Source: Psychrobacillus sp040274765 | GTDB lineage: Bacteria; Bacillota; Bacilli; Bacillales_A; Planococcaceae | Direction: 5' to 3' | DNA length: 64,000 bases | NCBI GenBank assembly: GCA_040274765.1 | Contig: JBEMAY010000005.1 | Location: 1-64,000, forward strand | Shown here: positions 37,276 to 45,696 of the stretch, piece by piece | How the letters are laid out: each line of letters starts with the position of its first letter | How positions within the stretch are numbered: position 1 is the stretch's first letter | Position numbers and translations under genes: made by a program | Notes under the pieces: model-generated | What the model was told of the DNA's origin: nothing | Databases searched by the model: none | Seen by the model: the letters and a program-made list of their open reading frames with translations, nothing else

Positions 37276-38627
37276 AGTATATTGAACCAGTAAAATCAGT
37301 TATTTTACTATTACTCATACTGCTAAGTCTTACACTGACTTTTACGATTTGGACCTATTCACCAAAGTATGATACAACTGAACCGCCTGTCGTTAATATA
37401 TCAATAGCAGAGAAGAAGAAGATGGAAGATGTCATAAAACCTTATCGTTTGTTGATTAATCAACCTGAAAATCTAAGAGGATCCTATTCGATTGTGGATA
37501 TAAATAATGTTATAAACCCAATGAAGAATTGGGAGATTGAAACATTGAAATTGTTTAGTAATAATACTAATACCCAGCAGGTAAACGAACTGATCAACAA
37601 GCCATATACGAGTACTTTATTTTTTCAAGCAGATGTACCGATAGAATCCTATAGTCCGATTTTAAAGTTTTTAGATCCTGTCTTCCCTAACTCTTCTTTT
37701 AATCGTCTAGTTATAGATTGGTCCTCGAAGAGTGGAGACCAGAGAGCGGGAGAGAAGGAATCGGATCAGGGGGTTACTTTGTACTTTATAAGCACCACCT
37801 TGAATAAAATCTATACTGCAAATGTAGCGAAGGAAGATATTTTAGGGTTCTCGGAGCGGATGGTTAAGACTGCCAATGCAATGCTGGAATATAAGGAAAT
37901 AGTTAGAGATGGCAAATTCTCTTTATATACTACAAGTAACCCAGAAAAAGTTGTTCAGTATACTTACTTGGTGGAAGAGATAGATACTAATAGGTTCAAG
38001 GATGCTCTTTTTAATATACCAAGTCTTGTTGTTCGCCGAAGTAACCCAGTAGGCTCAGGTGAACAATATACGGATGATAACGCATTAATGACTGTAGACC
38101 CTATTTCTAAAAGGTTGAGCTACGTACATCCAGCATCGGAAGGTGAATTTCTTGGTAAATCATCGGAACTTTTATATAATAGTTTAAGCTTTGTTAATGA
38201 GCATGACGGTTGGACTGACGATTATCGATTTAGTAGGATGAATAAAGAATCGAGTCAAGTAAATTATCAGCTCTATTTTGATGGATTGCCAGTGTTTAGT
38301 AAGGATATGTTGACTACAGAAATAGTTCAAGTTTGGGGAAGTAATCGAGTGTATCGTTACAATAGACCGTACTATACATTAAATGCTTTACCGATCACCT
38401 CCACTGATTTAGAGCTACTTTCCGGGCAAAATGCATATGAATTATTAACCTTAGTCCCAAATTTACAAGTCTCTTTAATAGATGACTTAGTACAAGGCTA
38501 TTATATTTCTAAAGATGAAGACCAACCCTTATTCACTCTAGTGCCCTCTTGGTACTACCAAATGAATGGATCATGGTTAAGACTATCTCCAGAAACTTTA
38601 GGAGGTGGCACCTATGGATTGGAATAA
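37272..38627 (+). CDS. yycH: WalRK regulatory membrane protein YycH
   Basis: 451 aa from the TTG at 37272, which gives MKYIEPVKSV with GAAGGTGA 6 nt upstream and a TTGA overlap with walK; an ATG at 37266 lies too close to that site. One N-terminal membrane helix (about 8-28) anchors a large extracellular domain. YycH forms a complex with YycI and WalK and modulates kinase activity. Sequence is weakly conserved; identity rests on operon position, size (B. subtilis 455) and topology. Confidence 0.94.
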   Translation: MKYIEPVKSVILLLLILLSLTLTFTIWTYSPKYDTTEPPVVNISIAEKKKMEDVIKPYRLLINQPENLRGSYSIVDINNVINPMKNWEIETLKLFSNNTNTQQVNELINKPYTSTLFFQADVPIESYSPILKFLDPVFPNSSFNRLVIDWSSKSGDQRAGEKESDQGVTLYFISTTLNKIYTANVAKEDILGFSERMVKTANAMLEYKEIVRDGKFSLYTTSNPEKVVQYTYLVEEIDTNRFKDALFNIPSLVVRRSNPVGSGEQYTDDNALMTVDPISKRLSYVHPASEGEFLGKSSELLYNSLSFVNEHDGWTDDYRFSRMNKESSQVNYQLYFDGLPVFSKDMLTTEIVQVWGSNRVYRYNRPYYTLNALPITSTDLELLSGQNAYELLTLVPNLQVSLIDDLVQGYYISKDEDQPLFTLVPSWYYQMNGSWLRLSPETLGGGTYGLE

Positions 38628-39420
38628 AACGAAGACTATTTTTATCATCGTTTTTTCTATCTTAAACGTATTTTTGTTTTCTTTATATTTAAATAGATAT
38701 ACAGCAGGTCAAAATATAGAAGTATTAAGTTCTACCACGACAGAGGAACGTTTAAAAGTAGAGAATATTGATGTCAGAAAAGCTTCTAGTGTTACGGTAG
38801 AAGAAGCCTATTATGTTTCTGGTAGTGTTCATAATTTTAAGCCAGAAGAAATAGAAGAATTAAAAAATCAAACAGTTGAATTTAAGCCGGATGCGCAAAT
38901 TGTCGGGACGTTTATAAAGCCTTTACCTATAACCGAAGAGAATACGCTTGAAACGCTCATCAGTGATAATATTTTTAAGGGCTCTTCCTATGGATTGTGG
39001 AAAATAGACGAGGAAGCTCGTATGGCTACTTTTTTTCAAAAAGTAAATGATCGATTAGTCTATTACAACCAAAAAGCAAAATTAGTAGTTTATTGGAACG
39101 AGAATAAAGAGCTCATTAGCTATGAACAAACAATCCTAGATAACCTCGAAGATTATAGTGAGTCCAAGAATCTTTTACCTACTATTCAAGCAGTTTCTAA
39201 TCTGTATTCCAAGGGCTTGCTAGTAGCCAACTCAACTGTTACTGATATTAGTCTGGGCTATTCTACTTTAGTACAACAAGCTGAAACACAGGTATTTGCT
39301 CCAACTTGGCGAATACTTGTGGAACGAGAAGACGGAACAATAGATGAACACTTTGTAAATGCGGTAGAAGGAAGAATTATTGAAATACCAACAGAAGTAG
39401 ATTCATCAGCAGTAGAATAA
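38614..39420 (+). CDS. yycI: WalRK regulatory membrane protein YycI
   Basis: 268 aa from the ATG at 38614 (MDWNKTKTIFIIVFSILNVF), with GGAGGTGG 5 nt upstream; this N terminus is the best conserved part of the family. A single membrane helix is followed by an extracellular domain with the same fold as YycH. It overlaps yycH by 14 nt. Works with YycH to tune WalK. Confidence 0.95.
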   Translation: MDWNKTKTIFIIVFSILNVFLFSLYLNRYTAGQNIEVLSSTTTEERLKVENIDVRKASSVTVEEAYYVSGSVHNFKPEEIEELKNQTVEFKPDAQIVGTFIKPLPITEENTLETLISDNIFKGSSYGLWKIDEEARMATFFQKVNDRLVYYNQKAKLVVYWNENKELISYEQTILDNLEDYSESKNLLPTIQAVSNLYSKGLLVANSTVTDISLGYSTLVQQAETQVFAPTWRILVEREDGTIDEHFVNAVEGRIIEIPTEVDSSAVE

Positions 39421-39432
39421 GGAGTTTTGATG

Positions 39433-40221
39433 ATGAAGTTTAGTGTATTAGCTAGCGGGAGCAGTGGAAATGCAATCTATGTAGAAAATGAGAAGCATTC
39501 CTTTTTAGTTGACGTAGGCCTAAGCGGAAAAAAAATGGACGAGCTCTTTCAAGGAATTGGAAGAGAAATAAAAGATCTTTCTGGTATTTTCATTACTCAC
39601 GAGCATAGCGACCATATAAAGGGACTCGGTGTATTAGCTAGAAAATATGGCGTTCCCATATACGCCAATGAAAAAACATGGGGTGCAATGGATTCACTTG
39701 TTGGAAAGATCCCCTTAGATCAGCGTTTCACTTTTGATATGGAAGCAGTGAAAACGTTTGGTTCTATGGATATCCAGTCCTTTGGAGTCTCCCATGATGC
39801 AGCGGATCCAATGTTTTATATCTTTCATGAGAATGGGCGTAAGCTTGTTTTAATAACAGATACGGGTTACGTGAGCGATCGGATGAAGGGACATATTAAG
39901 GGAGCAGATGCCTTTGTCTTTGAAAGCAATCATGACGTCAGTATGCTTCAAATGGGACGCTATCCTTGGTCAGTCAAACGTCGAATATTAAGCGATGTAG
40001 GACATGTCTCTAATGAGGATGCGGCGGTAGCCATGAGCGAGGTAATTGATTTAAAATCGACTAACGTGTATCTTTCACATCTTAGCAAGGACAATAATAT
40101 GAAGGACCTAGCAAGAATGAGCGTTACCCAAACCTTACAATCTTGTGGGATCATCGCAGGTGAGTATGTTCATTTACATGACACCGATGCCAATCAGCCA
40201 ACCGAATTAGTCCTAGTATAA
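39433..40221 (+). CDS. yycJ: Metallo-beta-lactamase fold hydrolase YycJ (WalJ)
   Basis: 262 aa from the ATG at 39433; ATG 39430 and TTG 39427 are alternatives within 6 nt, with GGAG just upstream. Metal-binding THEHSDHIKG, Asp in TDTGYVSD and HDAADPMFY mark an MBL-fold nuclease-like enzyme. YycJ is the cytosolic last member of the walRK operon; a 5'-to-3' exonuclease role in mismatch repair has been proposed for Bacillus homologues. A terminator follows. Confidence 0.96.
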   Translation: MKFSVLASGSSGNAIYVENEKHSFLVDVGLSGKKMDELFQGIGREIKDLSGIFITHEHSDHIKGLGVLARKYGVPIYANEKTWGAMDSLVGKIPLDQRFTFDMEAVKTFGSMDIQSFGVSHDAADPMFYIFHENGRKLVLITDTGYVSDRMKGHIKGADAFVFESNHDVSMLQMGRYPWSVKRRILSDVGHVSNEDAAVAMSEVIDLKSTNVYLSHLSKDNNMKDLARMSVTQTLQSCGIIAGEYVHLHDTDANQPTELVLV

Positions 40222-40225
40222 TGAC

Positions 40226-40265
40226 AAAGTTCCAGGAGCCTAAAAGCTTTTGGAACTTTTTTTAT
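40226..40265 (+). terminator. walRK operon terminator
   Basis: Perfect 9-bp outer stem AAAGTTCCA / TGGAACTTT with an inner loop, followed by a T-run. Confidence 0.88.
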
Positions 40266-40422
40266 ATACATAAATTTATTGAGGTAAGATGCCTCCCTAT
40301 TGTTTCTCTACTATTAGATTCATCATTTTTAATTTAATTTTAGATTATTTTCATTTAATTTTAATGTTTAGTGGGTAAAGTAAGCGTACGAACATATTGT
40401 TTAATGAAAGGGAGAGTGCAAA

Positions 40423-41643
40423 ATGGGTTACTATAATTCATATGGGCCTGAACAAGAACCACCAAAAGTAAGAAATAAAGATAAGAAAAGAGGATTAGCA
40501 GGTTATTTCTTCAGTGGATTGGCAGGGGTCCTAGTAGGAGCACTTCTTGTTTGGTTTTTAACTCCTTCCGTTGTAAACAATTTACCTTCGCAAACTGAAA
40601 GTAAAGCAACTACGAGTAAAACAACAAAAACAGAGCAAGTAAGCGTCGATATTACTACGGATGTAACCGGAGCAGTAGAAAAAGCCTCGGCGGGAGTAGT
40701 AGGTATTACTAATATCCAATCCGTAAGAAACTTTTGGAGCCAAAGTTCCTCTGAGCAGGAGGCAGGCACTGGTTCCGGAGTTATCTACAAAAAAGAAGGA
40801 GGAAAAGCATATATCATTACGAACCATCACGTTATTGCAGGAGCAGAAGCGTTGGAGGTTACATTAAAAGATGGTATAAAAGCAGAGGCGAAATTAGTCG
40901 GAAGTGACATGTGGACAGATCTTGCAGTGCTTGAAATAGATGATAAAGGTATTGAAACTGTTTTAGAGATTGGAAACTCAGATATATTAAAGCAGGGAGA
41001 AACAGTTATCGCGATAGGTAATCCTCTTGGCTTAGACTTTTATGGTTCAGTTACAACTGGTGTAGTTTCTGGTACTGATCGTGCCATTCCAGTGGACATC
41101 AATGAGGATGGTACGGTAGATTGGCAGGCGGAAGTATTACAAACGGATGCAGCGATAAATCCTGGTAATAGTGGCGGGGCATTAATCAATTTAGCAGGTC
41201 AGCTAATAGGAATTAACTCGATGAAAATCTCCGAATCAACAATAGAAGGTATAGGCTTAGCGATCCCAATTAACTCTGCCATGCCTATAATCGAAGACTT
41301 AGAAGTTAACGGAAAAGTAATACGTCCTTCCATGGGGATTACACTAATTGATTTAACAAATGTCCCAGCTTTTCATCAGCGAGACACCTTAAAGCTACCG
41401 GCGGAAGTAACTACTGGAGTTGTAGTCGATGAAGTATATGAAGGTACACCAGCAGCAAACGCAGGTATAAAAACGTATGATGTCATCGTAGAGATGGATG
41501 GAGAAAAAATAGAGAATTCCATTGATCTTCGAAAACATCTATACAATGAAAAAGACATCGGAGACAGTTTGAACGTGAAAGTGTATCGACAAGGTGAATT
41601 AGTAGAATTAACATTAACGTTGAAAGACTCCACACAGTTATAG
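40423..41643 (+). CDS. htrC: HtrA-type serine protease (YycK/HtrC)
   Basis: 406 aa. A cytosolic N-terminal 25 residues precede a membrane anchor (YFFSGLAGVLVGALLVWFL). The trypsin-like domain has the triad His in TNHHVIAG, Asp in WTDLAVLEID and Ser in NPGNSGGALIN; one PDZ domain follows (VVDEVYEGTPAANAGI). It is a surface quality-control protease. Conserved downstream of the wal operon. A pair of direct repeats ATTTAATTTTA with 21-nt period (40332-40342, 40353-40363) lies in its upstream region. Confidence 0.95.
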   Translation: MGYYNSYGPEQEPPKVRNKDKKRGLAGYFFSGLAGVLVGALLVWFLTPSVVNNLPSQTESKATTSKTTKTEQVSVDITTDVTGAVEKASAGVVGITNIQSVRNFWSQSSSEQEAGTGSGVIYKKEGGKAYIITNHHVIAGAEALEVTLKDGIKAEAKLVGSDMWTDLAVLEIDDKGIETVLEIGNSDILKQGETVIAIGNPLGLDFYGSVTTGVVSGTDRAIPVDINEDGTVDWQAEVLQTDAAINPGNSGGALINLAGQLIGINSMKISESTIEGIGLAIPINSAMPIIEDLEVNGKVIRPSMGITLIDLTNVPAFHQRDTLKLPAEVTTGVVVDEVYEGTPAANAGIKTYDVIVEMDGEKIENSIDLRKHLYNEKDIGDSLNVKVYRQGELVELTLTLKDSTQL

Positions 41644-41689
41644 ACATGTGGATAACTAAAAAGTATTAACAAAAGTTTTACACAACGAG

Positions 41690-41730
41690 TAGGGAAAGAA
41701 AAGCTTGTCTTTCCTACTCGTTTTTTCTTT
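41690..41730 (+). terminator. htrC terminator
   Basis: The arms ACGAGTAGGGAAAGAAAAG and CTTGTCTTTCCTACTCGT pair almost fully and are followed by TTTTTTC. It lies after htrC and before the CxxH/CxxC gene. Confidence 0.82.
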
Positions 41731-41810
41731 GTTAAAATAGACTGTGGATAACAAAAGATAATTTGTGTATAACTATAATGAGTATTTTTAAAGAGAAAGG
41801 GAGTTAAATA

Positions 41811-41996
41811 GTGAGAATATTCAGTTGTGAAACCCATATAAATCACGCTTTAGATATATTTGTAGCAGAAGAAAAAACTTTTCCAATGATGGAGAAATTA
41901 GAAAAGGAAAAACAGTTATCCACAAGTTGTGCCTATTGTAACAATTCTGCAATATATATTGTGGCACACGAAAATGACGACACAACATGTAGATAA
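41811..41996 (+). CDS. CxxH/CxxC family small protein
   Basis: 61 aa with a GTG start after AAAGGGAG. The family pattern is clear: Cys6-x-x-His9 (SCETHINHALD) near the N terminus and CAYC (residues 40-43) further on, which probably bind a metal. Small proteins of this type are widespread in Bacillales, directly upstream of rlmH; function unknown. An exact DnaA box lies within the coding sequence. Confidence 0.85.
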   Translation: MRIFSCETHINHALDIFVAEEKTFPMMEKLEKEKQLSTSCAYCNNSAIYIVAHENDDTTCR

Positions 41997-42065
41997 CTAT
42001 TGTGGATATGTGGATAACTGTTGTTAATAACTTGTTTGTAAATGAAATGTAAAGGTGGATAACCT

Positions 42066-42545
42066 GTGAATATACAAATTATTTCAGTAGGAAAGTTAAA
42101 AGAGAAATACTTGAAGATGGGGATAGAAGAATATACGAAGAGACTGGGAAGCTACGCCAAAATAGATTTAATCGAAGTGGCGGATGAAAAAGCTCCTGAA
42201 AACTTGAGTGAAGCTGATATGGAAATCGTTAAGAAAAAAGAAGGCGATCGTATACTAGCAAAAATCGGAGCAGATACGTATGTAGTAGCTTTAGCGATCG
42301 AAGGGAAGATGAAAAGCTCTGAACAACTTGCAGCAGATATCGAGTCATTAATGACCTATGGCAGAAGCAAAATTGCTTTTGTGATCGGGGGATCACTAGG
42401 GTTACACGACGAAGTTATGAAGCGTAGTGACGAAAAGCTCTCCTTCTCTAAAATGACGTTGCCGCACCAACTAATGAAGCTGGTTTTAGTCGAGCAGATT
42501 TACCGAGCATTTCGAATTATGAAGGGCGAACCGTATCATAAGTAA
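42066..42545 (+). CDS. rlmH: 23S rRNA (pseudouridine-1915-N3) methyltransferase RlmH
   Basis: 159 aa, GTG start after AAAGGTGG; exactly the family length. SPOUT fold with FVIGGSLGLHDEV and a C terminus RIMKGEPYHK. It methylates pseudouridine 1915 of 23S rRNA. This is the orfX of staphylococci. Its last codons and the bases after the stop are duplicated at 44168-44195 and 45660-45688, marking it as the integration target for the cassettes that follow. Confidence 0.98.
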   Translation: MNIQIISVGKLKEKYLKMGIEEYTKRLGSYAKIDLIEVADEKAPENLSEADMEIVKKKEGDRILAKIGADTYVVALAIEGKMKSSEQLAADIESLMTYGRSKIAFVIGGSLGLHDEVMKRSDEKLSFSKMTLPHQLMKLVLVEQIYRAFRIMKGEPYHK

Positions 42546-42553
42546 GTGCGGTT
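42525..42553. repeat. att-like repeat R1 (rlmH 3' end)
   Basis: The sequence GAACCGTATCATAAGTAA plus GTGCGGTT spans the last rlmH codons, the stop and following bases. R1 and R3 are identical over 26 nt; R2 differs at two positions. In staphylococci the corresponding GARGCNTATCAYAARTRR segment of rlmH is the SCC attachment site. Confidence 0.8.
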
Positions 42554-42560
42554 ATTAGAA

Positions 42561-42611
42561 AGACCATTTAGAACATCGAAATGATAATGTTCTAAATGGT
42601 CTAGTTTTATT
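42561..42611. terminator. Bidirectional terminator between rlmH and the ATPase gene
   Basis: A perfect 16-bp stem (AGACCATTTAGAACAT and complement) with a 10-nt loop, followed on the plus strand by AGTTTTATTTTT. It also lies at the 3' end of the minus-strand ATPase gene. Confidence 0.82.
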
Positions 42612-44058
42612 TTTGATTTGCATACCATTCATTTTCGGCATTTCCAAGTAAATATAAAAATGCGAATGCAGGAATTCGTATAACCGGGGTTGTAGTAGTA
42701 TGTTTAGTAATACCATAATCGTCGTCATTTTTAGTAACTATAATAGCCCCTTTAGTTTTGGGGTCATTTGCCCATTGAACAATAGCTTCATTTTCAGAAA
42801 TTGTAGAGTTTTGTCTGTATTTTACTTCAATTAAAATTTTTCCTATGGGGAATGAAACTATAACATCAATTTCTTTTTGAGTTTTTGCATCTCTAAAGTA
42901 ACAAATCTCTAATTGCTGTTTATAAAAGAATGTATGAATATGTTTATAAATAGCAGTTTCAATTATAATGCCCATCTCTAAAGGATCTGTTAATACTTCT
43001 TCTCCTAACATTAGAACAGCATTCCTGATTGCAGGGTCAGCTAAATAAATCTTAGGTTTTGATTTTAAAATTTTCTTTCCACTTAAATCTAAAGGGCGGC
43101 TTGAGTAGATTAAATTTGCTTGTTCAAGTAACTCAATATAGTTACTTATAGTTTGTCGAGTTACACCTACTTCTTTAGCAATTGTATCCTGTACTAATAT
43201 GTTACTACTTGTCATACACAAATATAAAAAAATCTTTTCAAATTCAGCAACATTACGGACATTGAATAGGGAAACGATATCTCTTTTTATGACTTTATCT
43301 ACAACGTCTTCTCGGATTATTTTTTGGGCAAAACTAATGTCATCGGTTAGAGCAATTTCAGGAAATCCTCCCATTAGTAAATAATTATGAAAATGTTTCT
43401 GTAAAGGCTTTAATGAAACCATTAAATCAGCTAATTCTTTTGGAGTTAATTGAGCGAGAGATGTGGGTTTAATTCCTAAAGGTAGTTTTGGTCGTTTAAT
43501 ATCTAAAAGTTCAATGTATTCATAAAAGGAGAGTGTGGGTATTTTTATTTGAGTCCATCTACCAACGCCACTTTCAGCCATTTTAGATGAAATAATCGGA
43601 CTAGCAGACCCTGTAGCTAAGATTTTATATTGTGGATGTTGATCATAAAGTGTTTTTAACCAGGTGTCCCAATCAGGTGCATATTGAATTTCATCGAAGA
43701 ATAGATATAATTCGTCCGTGTTGGATGAAATATTATTTTCAAAAACATCAATTATTTCTCCAATATTAGAAAGTTTTAACATTGGATGGTCAAAAGATAC
43801 ATAAAGAATCTGTTTTGATGAAACAGTTTCAATTAACTCCTCCATCATTTGATACATAATTGTAGTTTTACCAACTCGTCTTGGACCAGAAAGTATAATT
43901 TCACGACGTATTTGAGGATGGTAAAAAATCTTTTTAGCTTCATAAAAGGCGAGCCTTTTAACAGGGCGAGTTAAATTTTCTGGAATCTTTTCTGTATTCC
44001 ACCAAGGATTGAAGCCAACTAACACTTTTAATATTTGTTCTTGCGTTATAAAAGACAT
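42607..44058 (-). CDS. AAA ATPase with C-terminal DUF4143
   Basis: 483 aa from the ATG at 44058 (MSFITQEQIL), with GAGGAG 10 nt upstream; the frame extends to 44100. AAA_14 domain: Walker A SGPRRVGKTT (57-66), Walker B LYLFFDEIQYAPDW and sensor LATGSAS. A winged-helix-like region (GVTRQTISNYIELLEQANLI) and the nuclease-like DUF4143 domain follow, with EVKYR near the end. Such proteins are common on mobile islands; exact role unknown. Sole gene of the first rlmH-repeat-bounded cassette, opposite in strand to rlmH. Confidence 0.9.
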   Translation of the reverse strand: MSFITQEQILKVLVGFNPWWNTEKIPENLTRPVKRLAFYEAKKIFYHPQIRREIILSGPRRVGKTTIMYQMMEELIETVSSKQILYVSFDHPMLKLSNIGEIIDVFENNISSNTDELYLFFDEIQYAPDWDTWLKTLYDQHPQYKILATGSASPIISSKMAESGVGRWTQIKIPTLSFYEYIELLDIKRPKLPLGIKPTSLAQLTPKELADLMVSLKPLQKHFHNYLLMGGFPEIALTDDISFAQKIIREDVVDKVIKRDIVSLFNVRNVAEFEKIFLYLCMTSSNILVQDTIAKEVGVTRQTISNYIELLEQANLIYSSRPLDLSGKKILKSKPKIYLADPAIRNAVLMLGEEVLTDPLEMGIIIETAIYKHIHTFFYKQQLEICYFRDAKTQKEIDVIVSFPIGKILIEVKYRQNSTISENEAIVQWANDPKTKGAIIVTKNDDDYGITKHTTTTPVIRIPAFAFLYLLGNAENEWYANQK

Positions 44059-44141
44059 AAAATACACTTCTCCTCTATTTTTGTTAATTATATAATACAT
44101 TTTATTAGTAAAAATGTAAAATAAGAAGTTTATTTATATAT

Positions 44142-44195
44142 AAAAAAACCGTACTTACAGTAGTTACGGAGAACCGTATCATAAGTAAATGCGTA
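44142..44195. repeat. att-like repeat R2 with element-end sequence
   Basis: Positions 44168-44193 repeat the rlmH 3' end (Gly-Glu-Pro-Tyr-His-Lys-stop is still encoded). The 29 nt before it (AAAAAAACCGTACTTA onward) align without gaps to the 29 nt before R3, so the shared segment is 52 nt. Left and right parts can pair as an imperfect inverted repeat. Confidence 0.8.
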
Positions 44196-44197
44196 AT

Positions 44198-44231
44198 AAA
44201 AACGTTGAGCTTTTGTCTCAACGTTTTTATT
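44198..44231 (-). terminator. Terminator of the MntA-HepT operon
   Basis: Perfect 10-bp stem AAACGTTGAG / CTCAACGTTT, with T-runs on both sides. It overlaps the stop of the minus-strand hypothetical gene. Confidence 0.82.
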
Positions 44232-44766
44232 TATAAAGCTTATTATTTATTGCATCAAAGTAAAGTTTGATGGGTTCATTTGTTGCAAAATGATTGGCTT
44301 GAATGTGTAAGTGGTTATTATGCCAATCTTTAAATTTAATAGTATCCATATGAACGGGATTGTCTATTTCGATACGTGAATCCAGTAAATCACCGTCTAT
44401 TTTACAAAGCGGAGTATCTATTTGAAATAATTCATAGTCATTGGATAATAGCAATTTTCCAGAAGGTGTTAATGTTACGTTTGTTATAGATCCACCCATA
44501 TCGTAATAATCACGAGCAATATATAAAGATGGATTTTCACGACTAATTTCATAGAGAAGCGAATCGGTAAGGACATAAAAATGTGGATTTTGTTTCGAGA
44601 GAGCGACATGTAGAGATGCTCCTTTAAATTGCCCATAAAAAGTTTCAAATTCATTTGTCTCAAGTTTTACCCAAGTCCAATTGTTTGTAGAAATAGGTGC
44701 ATCATAAATTTTTTCGTTGTATGAACCTGAAAGGGGAGCTGCGGTAATTTGTGCAGTTGTAATCAT
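44227..44766 (-). CDS. Hypothetical protein, third gene of MntA-HepT operon
   Basis: 179 aa from the ATG at 44766, which has AAAGGGTGA 5 nt upstream; the ATG at 44787 overlaps the hepT stop (ATGA) but lacks a ribosome site. I do not recognise the family. It has no signal peptide or membrane helix, is mildly acidic, and is rich in short strands with aromatic residues (NNWTWVKLETNEFETFYGQF; SLYIARDYYDMGG), suggesting a beta-rich fold. It is co-transcribed with a toxin-antitoxin pair, so it may be an accessory to that system or an unrelated passenger. Confidence 0.7.
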   Translation of the reverse strand: MITTAQITAAPLSGSYNEKIYDAPISTNNWTWVKLETNEFETFYGQFKGASLHVALSKQNPHFYVLTDSLLYEISRENPSLYIARDYYDMGGSITNVTLTPSGKLLLSNDYELFQIDTPLCKIDGDLLDSRIEIDNPVHMDTIKFKDWHNNHLHIQANHFATNEPIKLYFDAINNKLYK

Positions 44767-44783
44767 TAAAATCACCCTTTGTA

Positions 44784-45194
44784 TCATTTATTCTCAAGTT
44801 GTAAAACGATCTTTGTAAAATCTTTAAAATCATCAATATGCTTTTCTAAAATGGCTTCTAAAATCTCAACTTCTAACGCTTGATAGTCATGTACCGCAAT
44901 ATTTCTGAATCCAACCATAATCATTAACGTTTTTGCTAATGATGAATCAATGACACCAGCTTCCTCTAATAGCTTAAAACCTTCTCGACTCGCTTTAGGA
45001 ATACCTAGCTTACGTTCGCTAACAATATGCATTGCTAAATCGATACTTGCTTCGCACGCACGTTGAATGTTTAAAATAATGCTGTCTTGTTTTGTAAAGT
45101 CTTTTAAATTTTCAGGATTGCCCTCGTACACTTCATGAATTCGATTTACACAGCGTTCAATTGTAGTAGTTTTATTTAAGATTACATCATTCAT
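44784..45194 (-). CDS. hepT: HepT-like HEPN domain toxin (DUF86)
   Basis: 136 aa if read from the ATG at 45194; a TTG at 45200 is better spaced from GAGG and would add two residues. The HEPN RNase motif RX4HXY is present as RNIAVHDY (Arg97, His102, Tyr104). In characterised pairs HepT cleaves RNA and is silenced by the neighbouring MntA, which adds AMP to the tyrosine of this motif. It overlaps the mntA gene by 8 nt. Second gene of a three-gene minus-strand operon in the second rlmH cassette. Confidence 0.88.
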   Translation of the reverse strand: MNDVILNKTTTIERCVNRIHEVYEGNPENLKDFTKQDSIILNIQRACEASIDLAMHIVSERKLGIPKASREGFKLLEEAGVIDSSLAKTLMIMVGFRNIAVHDYQALEVEILEAILEKHIDDFKDFTKIVLQLENK

Positions 45195-45597
45195 CTCCAA
45201 AGACACTTCCTCTTTCCTTAATACTTTCAATCACACTAGCACGTTGTTCACTAAGTGTTGCATACATACTATAGGCACGCATTTTTTGGCGTGTAAATTC
45301 ATTTTCATCTTTGATGTAAATCGGTATTCCTTGTGAAAAAATTTGCATTGTAAATACAGTATCGATTTGTTTAAGATCGACTAAATCTACTTCACGTCCA
45401 GCAATTTTAGCTAGTTCACCAGTTAGTAAAAAACGTTCATAGGATGATAACTGCTCTTTGCTGAAATAGGCTAAATCAATATCGCTATCAAGGCGACTAG
45501 TACCTTTTGCGAACGATCCAAATAAAAGGATAAAATCCGGATTTATTTTGCTTTGAATGCTTTTGATTAGCAGCTTTTCAAGATTTATTTCAAGCAT
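45187..45597 (-). CDS. mntA: MntA-like nucleotidyltransferase antitoxin
   Basis: 136 aa. The minimal nucleotidyltransferase motif GSX10DXD is present as GSFAKGTSRLDSDID (about residues 27-41), with Asp in EVDLVDL as the third carboxylate. MntA-type antitoxins transfer AMP to HepT. ATG at 45597 with AAAGGTGGTG upstream. First gene of the operon, whose promoter must lie in the 40 nt before repeat R3. Confidence 0.9.
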   Translation of the reverse strand: MLEINLEKLLIKSIQSKINPDFILLFGSFAKGTSRLDSDIDLAYFSKEQLSSYERFLLTGELAKIAGREVDLVDLKQIDTVFTMQIFSQGIPIYIKDENEFTRQKMRAYSMYATLSEQRASVIESIKERGSVFGDE

Positions 45598-45633
45598 GTT
45601 ATCACCACCTTTTCTTTATTATAAACTTTGGCG

Positions 45634-45688
45634 AAAAAAACCGCACTTATACTTATTACGATGAACCGTATCATAAGTAAGTGCGGTT
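45634..45688. repeat. att-like repeat R3 with element-end sequence
   Basis: GAACCGTATCATAAGTAAGTGCGGTT at 45663-45688 is identical to the rlmH 3' end. The preceding 29 nt match those before R2 in most positions. ACCGCACTTA at 45640 pairs with TAAGTGCGGT at 45678, the outer part of an inverted repeat. This is the outer boundary of the second cassette. Confidence 0.8.
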
Positions 45689-45696
45689 TTTAAAAT

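Larger units (their letters stand above)
41647..42061. other. DnaA-box cluster between htrC and rlmH
   Basis: Exact boxes TGTGGATAA or complement occur at 41647-41655 (-), 41743-41751 (-), 41916-41924 (+) and 42009-42017 (-). One-mismatch boxes lie at 41764-41772, 42001-42009 and 42053-42061. The density (four exact and three near in 415 bp) is close to that of oriC itself. The cluster spans the small CxxH/CxxC gene and ends at the rlmH ribosome site. Confidence 0.8.
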
